Source: JACQAP01 sp035548375 (lineage in GTDB: Bacteria > Pseudomonadota > Gammaproteobacteria > Burkholderiales > JACQAP01). Taken from it: a stretch of 64,000 nt of DNA. The notes beneath the pieces are model-generated. The model was given only the letters and a program-made list of their open reading frames with translations, was not told where the DNA came from and did no database searches. The stretch's first letter is position 1, and every line of letters starts with the position of its first letter. A program made the position numbers and the translations under genes. This document shows positions 31,944-40,451 of this stretch, in pieces. The stretch lies in contig DASZTG010000096.1 in assembly GCA_035548375.1 (NCBI GenBank), positions 58,933 to 122,932 of the forward strand, in the 5' to 3' direction.

Positions 31944-33856
31944 CAGCGGCGACGCCCGGCTTCCGGCTGCGCTTCCTCGGCTTCTTCGGTCCTCAAAAGC
32001 CGCCAGCCACCGTGACTTTCGGTTCCGGATTGAATGTCTTGTACGGCGCGTCCAATACGGGTAAGTCTTTCATTGTCGAAGCCATCGACTTCATGCTGGG
32101 CGGCAAGCCGCCCTTGCGAGACATCCCTGAGAGAGTTGGGTACGACGTCGTAATTTTGGGCATAGAGACTTTCGGAGGCGAAACCTTCACCATCACTCGA
32201 AGCATGGATGGCGGCGGCTTCAAGCTCTATGGGGGCCTGCAAGAAGCACCGCCTGCTGCTGAGGTAGTCGCAAAGACACTTGGCGAACAGCACAGTGACA
32301 AAAATGAAGCAAATCTGTCTTGGTTTCTTCTCGGACTATGCGGTCTTGCTGGCAAACGGGTCCGCAGGAATGTTCATGGCGACACCAACAGCCTGAGTTT
32401 CCGCAACATCGCCCGCCTGATGATTGTCAACGAGACAGAGATCACGCAGCAACGATCCCCTCTTTCGGATGGAAACTCGGTCTCAGACACTGCGAATCTT
32501 GCAACCTTCCGCTTGCTTCTGACCGGGACGGATGACTCGGCTCTAGTCGCGAGCGGCAAGCGTGAGCCGGAGGAGTTGTCCCGCGAGGCCCAACTACAGC
32601 TTCTTGATCAACTTCTCGATGATTACCGGGATCGTCTGAAAGAGTTGACCAAGAGTCCTAAGGAGCTAGAAGAGCAACTTGAGAAGATTGACACGTCCTT
32701 GCGTCAGCACACAGCGCAGGTCAACACGACTGAAGTCCAATTTCAGGAGGCTGCCGGGAAGCGGCGTGAGTTGCGTAGAAAGCTTGAGGAAAGCCGGGAG
32801 CGGCGTGCAGAAATCGCTGGGTTGCTTGAGCGATTTGGCCTCCTTGACCAGCACTACACTTCTGATATTGAGCGTCTGCGCGCCATTGAGGAAGGCGGCA
32901 CACTGTTTAATGTTCTCGGTTCGACGACTTGCCCCCTCTGCGGTGCCGCGCCCGCTCACCATCGATCTAACATCGACTGCGACGGCAATATAGATGCTGT
33001 AGTCGACGCGGCGCGCAAGGAGATCGCCAAGATTGAGCTTCTACGAAGCGAGCTTGCTACCACTGTTCGCGAGCTTGATCGTGAAGGCGCGAGTCTCGAC
33101 CGGAGGATGCCTGGAGTCGTCCAAGATTTGCACTCGATTTCCGAGACCGTGGATGAACTTATCGCACCCAAACTCTCCTCCCTTCGCAAGTCCTACTCCG
33201 ACTTTGCCGATAAACGCGCAGAAGTGCGTGAGGCGTTGGCGCTCTACGCCACTGTGCAGGACATGGATCGACGACGTGTCGAGCTTGAGAAGGGCGTTGA
33301 GGCAGAGAAGGCCGGTGTTTCCGGTAGTGCGGACATTTCCACGACTGTTGCCCATAGCTTCGCTAAGACGGTGGAAACCATCCTAACGGGTTGGCACTTT
33401 CCCGAAGCTGGGGACGTGTACTTTGATTCCAAGGCTCGTGACATCGTTATCGGGGGAAAATCTCGCAACGCTTTCGGCAAAGGCCTTCGAGCTATTACAC
33501 ATGCGTCGTTTACACTCGGTTTGCTCGCGTTCTGCCGCGAACGTAAAACCCCGCATACCGGGTTTGTGGTTCTTGATTCGCCTTTACTGGCCTATCGCGA
33601 GCCCGACGGTACCGAGGATGATTTGCGTGGTACTGACCTGCAGGAGCAGTTTTACACTTACCTTCAGGCCCTTTCCGAAGACAGGCAGGTCATCGTCGTC
33701 GAGAACACTGATCCACCCGAAGCAATTAGAGCATTGAAGCAGGTGCTGATGTTTAGCAAGAACCCACACCATGGACGCTACGGGCTTTTCCCATTCCTAG
33801 GAGATCACGGAACGGGAATTGGTGATGGTTTGGCAGGAAACGCAAAGCCGGGCTAA
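31940..33856 (+). CDS. SMC/Rad50-like ABC ATPase of the ABC-3C system
   Basis: Probable nucleic-acid-sensing ATPase, 638 residues. The N-terminal ABC half has Walker A GASNTGKS at 36-43. A long charged coiled-coil region (about 200-460) is broken by CPLCG at 331-335, resembling a Rad50 zinc hook. The C-terminal half has a degenerate signature (NAFGKGLRAITHASFTLGLL) and Walker B VVLDSPL (D546). A Ser replaces the usual catalytic Glu; this appears in some related ATPases, so the residue may come from elsewhere. A strong ribosome-binding site GGGAGGTG precedes the start. It is the last gene of the operon. Confidence 0.78.
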   Translation: MTAATPGFRLRFLGFFGPQKPPATVTFGSGLNVLYGASNTGKSFIVEAIDFMLGGKPPLRDIPERVGYDVVILGIETFGGETFTITRSMDGGGFKLYGGLQEAPPAAEVVAKTLGEQHSDKNEANLSWFLLGLCGLAGKRVRRNVHGDTNSLSFRNIARLMIVNETEITQQRSPLSDGNSVSDTANLATFRLLLTGTDDSALVASGKREPEELSREAQLQLLDQLLDDYRDRLKELTKSPKELEEQLEKIDTSLRQHTAQVNTTEVQFQEAAGKRRELRRKLEESRERRAEIAGLLERFGLLDQHYTSDIERLRAIEEGGTLFNVLGSTTCPLCGAAPAHHRSNIDCDGNIDAVVDAARKEIAKIELLRSELATTVRELDREGASLDRRMPGVVQDLHSISETVDELIAPKLSSLRKSYSDFADKRAEVREALALYATVQDMDRRRVELEKGVEAEKAGVSGSADISTTVAHSFAKTVETILTGWHFPEAGDVYFDSKARDIVIGGKSRNAFGKGLRAITHASFTLGLLAFCRERKTPHTGFVVLDSPLLAYREPDGTEDDLRGTDLQEQFYTYLQALSEDRQVIVVENTDPPEAIRALKQVLMFSKNPHHGRYGLFPFLGDHGTGIGDGLAGNAKPG

Positions 33857-34033
33857 AGCGATATCGTCGAAGTTATTATTTGTCGTAGTTGGCATCGACT
33901 TCGTGGGACTTCCTTTGAGCCTCACTTCTAGACCGACGGCTTCAAAGGGTTACCGATTTTAACGGTGACGTGAGGTGGGTAGTTTCTGTTGCGGCGCGGT
34001 AGAATTCTTCGTCCATGAACAAGTCCTAGAAAC

Positions 34034-37000
34034 ATGCAACCCGTCCCGCCTTTCGCGTCCACCGGCATCCGCCTGCGCGAAATCCCGTACAACTACACGT
34101 CGTTCTCGGATCGCGAAATCGTCATTCGCCTGCTGGGCGCGCCGATGTGGCAGTTGCTCGACGAGTTGCGCAGCCAGCGCCGCACCGGGCGCTCGGCGCG
34201 CATGCTCTACGAGGTGCTCGGCGACATCTGGGTCGTGCAGCGCAATCCCTACCTGCAGGACGACATGCTGGACAACCCACGTCGGCGCGACGCCCTCGTG
34301 GAGGCATTACGCCATCGATTGCACCAGATCGAGCTGCGTCGTGGCGACAGTGACGAAGCCGCGAGCGTCACGGAAAAAGTCGCGCAGTTGCTGGCAGCGG
34401 CGCATCGCGCCGTCGACGAGTTTGAACGCGACTTCGAGGAGACGGCGAAACTGCGGCGCAAGGCGCTGCGCCAGTTCTCGCGCGTCACGCGCAAGGACAA
34501 CGTCGCCTTCGACGGGCTTGCCCGCGTCTCGCATGTGACCGATGCGACCGACTGGCGTGTCGAATACCCGTTCGTGGTACTGCATCCGGATACCGAAGAG
34601 GAAGTGCAACCGCTGGTGCAGGCGTGCATCGAGCTTGGGCTGACCATCATTCCGCGTGGTGGCGGGACCGGCTATACCGGGGGCGCGATTCCGCTGGATC
34701 GCCTGTCGGCTGTTATCAACACCGAAAAGCTCGACACGCTCGGCGCGGTGGAGACGATCCCCCTGCCGGGCGTGGCCGATACTGTCGCGACCATCCACTG
34801 CGGCGCGGGCGTGGTCACGCGTCGCGTCATGGAAGCGGCGGACGCGGCGGATCGCGTGTTCGCGGTGGATCCGACATCCGCGGATGCCTCGTGCATCGGC
34901 GGCAACGTGGCCATGAATGCGGGCGGCAAGAAGGCCGTGCTATGGGGAACCGCGATCGACAACCTCGCGTCCTGGAAAATGGTCACGCCGGACGCGGAAT
35001 GGATGCTGGTCGAGCGCATCGATCACAACCTCGGCAAGATCCACGACGCCGAATTTGCGAGCTTTCGCGTCACGCGCTTCGGGCGCGATGGACGCATGCC
35101 GCAGGGGGAGCCCGAGATTCTCAGGATTCCGGGCCGGCAGTTTCGCAAGGAAGGCCTCGGCAAGGATGTCACCGACAAGTTCCTCGCGGGCCTGCCCGGC
35201 GTGCAGAAGGAAGGCTGCGACGGCATCATCACTTCGGCGCGCTTCATCCTGCACAAGATGCCGAAGCACACGCGCACGGTCTGCCTCGAGTTCTACGGCC
35301 AGGTCGCGCAGTCCGTGCCGTCGATCGTCGAGATCAGGGACTACCTAGACAAGCGGCCCGGCGGCGCGATCCTCGCAGGCCTCGAGCACCTGGACGAGCG
35401 TTACGTGAAGGCCGTGGGCTACGCGACGAAGGCCAAGCGCGGCGGCCGTCCGAAGATGGTGCTGCTCGCGGACATCGTCGGCGAAGACGACAAGGCCGTC
35501 GGCGAAGCCGCATCCGCGATCGTCCGCATTGCCAATGCACGCGGCGGCGAGGGTTTCATCGCCGTCTCCGCCGAAGCGCGCAAACAGTTCTGGCTGGACC
35601 GCTCGCGTACCGCGGCGATCGCGCGACACACCAATGCGTTCAAGATCAACGAAGACGTCGTGATTCCGCTGCCGCGTCTGGGCGATTACTCCGACGGCAT
35701 CGAGCGCATCAACATCGAGCTGTCGCTGAAGAACAAGATCCGGCTCATGGACGCGCTGGAGGAATTCCTGCAGGGCGAGCTGCCGCTGCACCAGGAGGCG
35801 GACAAGGCGTCGGCAACGGAGTTGCTGGGCAATCGCCCGACTGCGGCACTTGAACTGGTGCGCGAAACGCGGGAACGCTGGGTGTGGATGCTCGAACATC
35901 TGGAGTCCGCATTTGCGGAACTCCAGATGCGAGAGGGGAAAGGAGTGAGGAGTGAGGAAAAATCACCCCTCACCCCTATCACCTCACCCCTAACGGTCTT
36001 CCAGGCTCTTCAGCGCTACACGCTTCGCGTGTCCTGGAAGACCGAGGCCTGTGCGCCGCTGATGCAGATTTTCGACGGTCGCGCCTTTGACCCGATCCGG
36101 GCGGAAATCAACGCGATCCACAAGCGCATCCTCAAGAGCCGCCTGTTCGTGGCCCTGCACATGCATGCCGGCGACGGCAACGTGCACACCAACATCCCGG
36201 TGAACTCCGACGACTACGCGATGCTGCAGGAGGCAAACATCGCGGTCGCGCGCATCATGAAGCTGGCGCGGTCGCTGGACGGCGTCATTTCCGGCGAGCA
36301 CGGCATCGGCATCACCAAGCTCGATTACCTGGAGCCGCAGGAAATCTCGGGCTTCGCCGCATACAAGAAGCGCATCGATCCCGAGGGCCGCTTCAATCGC
36401 GGCAAGCTGCTCGCCGGTGGCAACCTCGACAAGGCGTACACGCCCAGCTTCAACCTGCTGGAGCTCGAGAGCCTGATCCTCGAGCAAAGCGCGATCGGCG
36501 GCATTTCCGATTCCATCAAGGACTGCCTGCGCTGCGGCAAGTGCAAGCCCGTGTGCTCGACGCACGTGCCGCGCGCGAACCTGCTGTACTCGCCCCGCAA
36601 CAAGATCCTCGCGACCTCGCTGCTGATAGAGGCCTTCCTGTACGAGGAGCAGACGCGCCGCGGCGTGTCGCTGAAGCACTTCGACGAGTTTTCCGACGTG
36701 GCCGATCACTGCACGGTCTGCCACAAGTGCCTGAACCCCTGTCCGGTCGACATCGATTTCGGCGACGTGTCGATCGCGATGCGCAACTTCCTGCGCCAGC
36801 AGGGCAAGAAGAAATTCAATCCGGGCGCCTCGGCCGCGATGCTGTTCCTGAACGCGACCGACCCGAACACCATCAAGGTCACCAGGAAGGTCATGATCGA
36901 GTGGGGCTTCCGCGTGCAGCGGCTCGCGCACCGTGCTGGCAAGTCGCTCGGGCTCATCCAGGAGCAGGTGAAACATCCGCCTGCAACCCTCGGCAAGCCG

Positions 37001-37930
37001 CCGGTCAAGGCGCAGGTGATCCATTTCATCAACAAGCCGATGCCGGGCGGGCTACCGAAGAAAACCTCGCGCGCGTTGCTTGACATCGAAGACAACAGCA
37101 TCGTGCCGGTGATCCGCGACCCGAAGAAGGTGAACGAGGATTCGGACGCCGTGTTTTATTTTCCCGGCTGCGGCAGCGAGCGGCTGTTCGGCCAGGTCGG
37201 GCTGGCCACGCAGGCCATGCTGTATGAAGTCGGCGCGATCACCGTGCTGCCGCCGGGCTATCTGTGCTGCGGCTATCCGCAGACCTCGGCCGGCGAGGAA
37301 GACAAGGGCCACAAGATCAGCACGGACAATCGCGTGCTGTTCCACCGCGTCGCGAATACGCTGAACTACCTCGACATCAAGACCGTGGTGGTTTCCTGCG
37401 GCACCTGCATGGACCAGTTGCAGAAATACGAATTCGACAAGATTTTTCCCGGCTGCCGGTTGCTCGACATCCACGAATACCTGCTGGAGAAGAACGTCAG
37501 GCTCGAAGGCGTGACCGGCGTGCGCTACATGTACCACGACCCCTGCCACACGCCGATGAAGACTTATCAGCCCATAAAAGTGGTCAACAAGCTGATGGGC
37601 TCGGAAGTGAAGCTCAACGATCGCTGCTGCGGCGAATCCGGCACTTTCGCGGCGACGCGCCCCGACATCTCCACGCAGGTGCGCTTTCGCAAGCAGGAGG
37701 AAATGCAGAAAGGCGCCGCCGCCATTCGCGCGCAAGGGCACGACGGTCCGGTCAAGGTGCTGACCTCCTGCCCGTCCTGCCTGCAAGGCCTGGCGCGTTA
37801 TCGCAACGATGCCGACATCGACGCGGACTATATCGTGGTGGAAATCGCGCGCCATGTTCTCGGAGAGAACTGGATGGCTGATTACGTTGCCAAGGCAAAT
37901 AGCGGCGGTATCGAACGCGTACTACTCTAG
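34034..37930 (+). CDS. DUF3683/FAD-linked oxidase/Fe-S fusion (2-hydroxyacid dehydrogenase-like)
   Basis: A 1298-residue flavin and iron-sulfur oxidoreductase, probably oxidising a D-2-hydroxy acid. Order of parts: DUF3683 region (about 1-150); PCMH-type FAD-binding domain (IPRGGGTGYTGGAIPLDR, GGNVAMNAGGKKAV); FAD-oxidase C-terminal domain (LHMHAGDGNVHTNI, GVISGEHGIGITKL). Then come a two-cluster ferredoxin-like domain (CLRCGKCKPVCSTH, CTVCHKCLNPCPVD) and two cysteine-rich CCG modules (CCGYPQTS, CCGESGTF). An unusual insert encoded by a heptamer repeat (about residues 633-654, GVRSEEKSPLTPITSPLT) interrupts the FAD C-terminal domain without breaking the frame. It follows the ABC-3C operon after a 177-base gap. 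Confidence 0.88.
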   Translation: MQPVPPFASTGIRLREIPYNYTSFSDREIVIRLLGAPMWQLLDELRSQRRTGRSARMLYEVLGDIWVVQRNPYLQDDMLDNPRRRDALVEALRHRLHQIELRRGDSDEAASVTEKVAQLLAAAHRAVDEFERDFEETAKLRRKALRQFSRVTRKDNVAFDGLARVSHVTDATDWRVEYPFVVLHPDTEEEVQPLVQACIELGLTIIPRGGGTGYTGGAIPLDRLSAVINTEKLDTLGAVETIPLPGVADTVATIHCGAGVVTRRVMEAADAADRVFAVDPTSADASCIGGNVAMNAGGKKAVLWGTAIDNLASWKMVTPDAEWMLVERIDHNLGKIHDAEFASFRVTRFGRDGRMPQGEPEILRIPGRQFRKEGLGKDVTDKFLAGLPGVQKEGCDGIITSARFILHKMPKHTRTVCLEFYGQVAQSVPSIVEIRDYLDKRPGGAILAGLEHLDERYVKAVGYATKAKRGGRPKMVLLADIVGEDDKAVGEAASAIVRIANARGGEGFIAVSAEARKQFWLDRSRTAAIARHTNAFKINEDVVIPLPRLGDYSDGIERINIELSLKNKIRLMDALEEFLQGELPLHQEADKASATELLGNRPTAALELVRETRERWVWMLEHLESAFAELQMREGKGVRSEEKSPLTPITSPLTVFQALQRYTLRVSWKTEACAPLMQIFDGRAFDPIRAEINAIHKRILKSRLFVALHMHAGDGNVHTNIPVNSDDYAMLQEANIAVARIMKLARSLDGVISGEHGIGITKLDYLEPQEISGFAAYKKRIDPEGRFNRGKLLAGGNLDKAYTPSFNLLELESLILEQSAIGGISDSIKDCLRCGKCKPVCSTHVPRANLLYSPRNKILATSLLIEAFLYEEQTRRGVSLKHFDEFSDVADHCTVCHKCLNPCPVDIDFGDVSIAMRNFLRQQGKKKFNPGASAAMLFLNATDPNTIKVTRKVMIEWGFRVQRLAHRAGKSLGLIQEQVKHPPATLGKPPVKAQVIHFINKPMPGGLPKKTSRALLDIEDNSIVPVIRDPKKVNEDSDAVFYFPGCGSERLFGQVGLATQAMLYEVGAITVLPPGYLCCGYPQTSAGEEDKGHKISTDNRVLFHRVANTLNYLDIKTVVVSCGTCMDQLQKYEFDKIFPGCRLLDIHEYLLEKNVRLEGVTGVRYMYHDPCHTPMKTYQPIKVVNKLMGSEVKLNDRCCGESGTFAATRPDISTQVRFRKQEEMQKGAAAIRAQGHDGPVKVLTSCPSCLQGLARYRNDADIDADYIVVEIARHVLGENWMADYVAKANSGGIERVLL
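35897..36044. repeat. Three consecutive inverted repeats inside the DUF3683 gene
   Basis: The first hairpin (35897-35929) has 15/16-base arms beginning CATCTGGAGT around a TT loop. The second (35933-35993) is a heptamer-repeat pair: GTGAGGA-type units face their complement. The third (35994-36044) has perfect 12-base arms (CGGTCTTCCAGG) that enclose a smaller 6-base hairpin at 36018-36032. All lie in frame inside the coding sequence. Confidence 0.75.
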
Positions 37931-38104
37931 CTCCCAGTAGCCAACCTATGCGCGATTTCGCATCCGACGACACGCGTTATGCTTCGTCATGATCCAGTCG
38001 TCATGGGGCCGGCGGTCGACGCGACGCGATCCATTCCAGCAACAAGGTGCCGGGGGGGGCATATGCAAAGGCAGGCGAGAAGGCATAACGGAGAGTCCGG
38101 AGCG

Positions 38105-38395
38105 ATGTTCCAATCGTGGGGCTGTCGCCTGGGGATGCGAGGAGTACTCGCGAGCGCAGTGGCGATGCAAGTCCTGGTGCTGTCGGCATGCGCAAGCGCG
38201 CCGGAGGCTTCGCGTTGCGCGAGATGGGAGCAGGGCGAAGCCATCGCGAACGGCAAAACCGTCCCGTACTGCGCCGAGATGGGTTGCGCAAAGGGCTATC
38301 GCGCGGTGCCGACGGGGAAGGAAACCGACAACGGCAATTTCGTGAGGAATGCGCCCCCCACGCCATTGGTTAGCTGCGAGAAAGAGTCGTCGTAA
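38105..38395 (+). CDS. Small hypothetical lipoprotein
   Basis: A 96-residue predicted lipoprotein starting at ATG 38105. It has a basic N-region, a hydrophobic core and a lipobox (MQVLVLSAC), then a mature part of about 65 residues with four cysteines (RCARWEQG, YCAEMGCAKGY, LVSCEKE). The odd cysteine spacing suggests disulfides. I recognise no family. An open frame continues upstream to 37979, but that part has no signal features. A gap of 174 bases with a run of seven G separates it from the DUF3683 gene. Confidence 0.6.
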   Translation: MFQSWGCRLGMRGVLASAVAMQVLVLSACASAPEASRCARWEQGEAIANGKTVPYCAEMGCAKGYRAVPTGKETDNGNFVRNAPPTPLVSCEKESS

Positions 38396-38444
38396 GCCTA
38401 AGGTCGCAGGGACGCGGCCCATCCTGACCGTAAATCCGCGGCGC

Positions 38445-40070
38445 TCATGATTGCCCCGGCGGCTTTGCCGGCGGGGCATGCCAGTTTTCCTTCGGCACCA
38501 CCTGCGGCGATTCCGGATCCATCATGTAGTGCGGCGACATGATCTGCACGCCGTATTCATTGAAGACGTCCTGGATCTGGCCATGCAAGCGATTCAGCAC
38601 GTCCGCGCGAGGCACAGGTTTTTCGAGCGGGGTGTAGGCGATCAGCCGGTACTCAACATAGTAGTCGGATAGCGAGGTCTGGCGCACGAAAGGCGGCGGT
38701 GTTTTCGCGATGTCGGCCGTGCGGGCGGCGGCTTCCTCCAGCATGGCGTGGACCTGGCGCCACGGCGTGGAATAGCCGATCGTCACCACCGTGTCGACGA
38801 TATATCCGGTTCCCGGTACCGCCCTCGAATAATTCCTCGTCGTCTGCGTCATGATGGTGGCGTTCGGCAGCGTGACTTCCTCTCCGAGGCCGGTGCGGAT
38901 GCGTGTCGCGAACATCCCGAGTTCCATCACCGTGCCTTCGGTATCGCCGATGCGCACGTAGTCCCCCTTGCGGAAGGCCCGCATGTACATCAGGCTCAAT
39001 CCGCTGAATGCCTGGCCGATGATGCTGGCGCCGCCCAGCGAGATCATCACCCCGATGAGCACGGACAATCCCTTGAATGCGTCGGTATGGGCACCGGGCA
39101 AATAGGGATACGCCATTGCCAGCGCAAAGATCCAGACCACGATCGCGAAAATGCGCCGCGTCGGCCTGATGGTATCGGCGTCCAGCCAGGCGACGCGTAT
39201 GTTGCCGGCTTCGACCCGGTCGAAGAACACCTTGGCAATGCCGATCAGCGTGCGGGCCAGCAGGATGATGATCGCGACGAGCAGCAGGCCGGGGACGGCG
39301 TTGGATATCGCCAGCGCAACGCGCTCGACGATATCGATCAGGTTTCCGGCGAGGTGTTCGCCCCAGGCGCGGGTGTAGGGGAAGCGCTTCAGCACGAATG
39401 CGATCCAGGCGCTGGTCATCACCACGGCGATGACCCATGCCACCAGAGCAATCAGGCGCTTCGTGACGCTGTAGACGTTGCCGATATGGAGCTTGCGCGC
39501 GCGCGACTGCGCCGCCATCGACGCGCGACGTCCGAGCCGCCGGCTCCCGCGATACAGCAGCCATACCGCGAGTCCGTATATCAGCGTGGCCGCGGCGGCG
39601 ATGGAAGTGGCGATCGCAAGGTAACGGAACGAGCGTTGCTCGCGCCGTTCGCCGATCGCCATCGACAAGCGCTTGCCGGCCTCTTCCGCCACCAGTTGCG
39701 TGGTCTCGCCCGCCTGCTCGTCGATGTCGAGCCTGGTGACCAGGAACATGTGCTTGCCGCCGAGCAATACGCGGGTCGCCGTTTCGTGGTCGGCGAAGGA
39801 AATCGCCGGGTTGGGATCGGACTCGAGCGCTTCATCGATGCGTTGCATCGAATTGGCGGCCCGCTCCTCGGCCGTGTAACCCGCGATCGGGCCGCGCAGC
39901 ACGATGATCGTGCGGTTGGCCACGATGAGTGGCGCGCTTTGCAGCGCCGACTCGCCTGAAGTGGCGCCGACGGCCAGCGAGGAGAGCGGGCAAAACAGGG
40001 CGAGCAATGCAACAAGAACGCGCAAGGGCCACGGCACGCCCGGCATATTCCCGAAACGGGTTCCGCCCAT
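38445..40070 (-). CDS. MscS-family mechanosensitive channel
   Basis: Inner-membrane small-conductance mechanosensitive channel or relative, 541 residues. It starts with a signal peptide (PLRVLVALLALFCPLSSLAV) and a periplasmic domain of about 130 residues. Several transmembrane helices follow. The pore-lining helix and beta domain are MISLGGASIIGQAFSGLSLM and FRKGDYVRIGDTEGTVMELG, then TRIRTGLGEEVTLPNATIMT, the MscS core. The C-terminal alpha/beta domain ends in a Pro-rich tail. I use ATG 40070; ATG 40046 would also keep the signal peptide, and a longer frame to 40166 is unlikely. Confidence 0.87.
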   Translation of the reverse strand: MGGTRFGNMPGVPWPLRVLVALLALFCPLSSLAVGATSGESALQSAPLIVANRTIIVLRGPIAGYTAEERAANSMQRIDEALESDPNPAISFADHETATRVLLGGKHMFLVTRLDIDEQAGETTQLVAEEAGKRLSMAIGERREQRSFRYLAIATSIAAAATLIYGLAVWLLYRGSRRLGRRASMAAQSRARKLHIGNVYSVTKRLIALVAWVIAVVMTSAWIAFVLKRFPYTRAWGEHLAGNLIDIVERVALAISNAVPGLLLVAIIILLARTLIGIAKVFFDRVEAGNIRVAWLDADTIRPTRRIFAIVVWIFALAMAYPYLPGAHTDAFKGLSVLIGVMISLGGASIIGQAFSGLSLMYMRAFRKGDYVRIGDTEGTVMELGMFATRIRTGLGEEVTLPNATIMTQTTRNYSRAVPGTGYIVDTVVTIGYSTPWRQVHAMLEEAAARTADIAKTPPPFVRQTSLSDYYVEYRLIAYTPLEKPVPRADVLNRLHGQIQDVFNEYGVQIMSPHYMMDPESPQVVPKENWHAPPAKPPGQS

Positions 40071-40451
40071 CCTTTCGCGATAGACTGACCTGTGCGTTGC
40101 GCCGGCCTCTTTCGGGCGGACGACCACAGGCGCACGGCCGATCGATTCAGTCCCTGCAGGTTGCACGGCGGTCGGGAGACGATGATCTGGAAGCAGGAAT
40201 CATAGCAATCACGTGGCAAATCAAGAAAAGGTTTGTTGGCTTCCCCACGTCGCTCGCGTATGTGCAGGAAGCCGGATCCAGGCAAAAATCGGATCGAGTG
40301 GCGGTTCTCGTGCGACAAGCCAATGAGGAAGGGAAATCTCCGACTCAATCCCATACAATCCGCACATTACCGAGGCGTCGGGACGACGAGCCCATCCTTT
40401 ACATGCGCGCTGCCGGTGCCGAAGACAGAAAATATTCAAGGGCAGGGGCCC
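40071..40451. other. 381-base divergent intergenic region, no gene seen
   Basis: This lies between the leftward MscS gene and the rightward SphA-like gene. An open frame runs through it into the SphA-like gene, but the predicted residues are Arg/Pro rich without a signal peptide, so I leave it non-coding. It presumably holds both promoters; I see no convincing -35/-10 pair and no strong hairpin. Confidence 0.5.

Noticed and set aside
29704..34033. Attachment-site repeat for a tRNA-Arg-integrated element
   Set aside because: The 3' end of the tRNA is not repeated near the right edge of the AT-richer operon, no integrase is present, and an intact yqaA gene separates the tRNA from it.
37946..38479. 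A 177-codon minus-strand frame opposite the small lipoprotein gene
   Set aside because: It overlaps the MscS 3' end, is Arg/His rich and has no signal peptide, whereas the plus-strand frame has a clear lipobox.
40233..40451. N-terminal extension of the SphA-like protein to ATG 40233
   Set aside because: The extension lacks domain features and would bury the signal peptide that begins just after ATG 40452.
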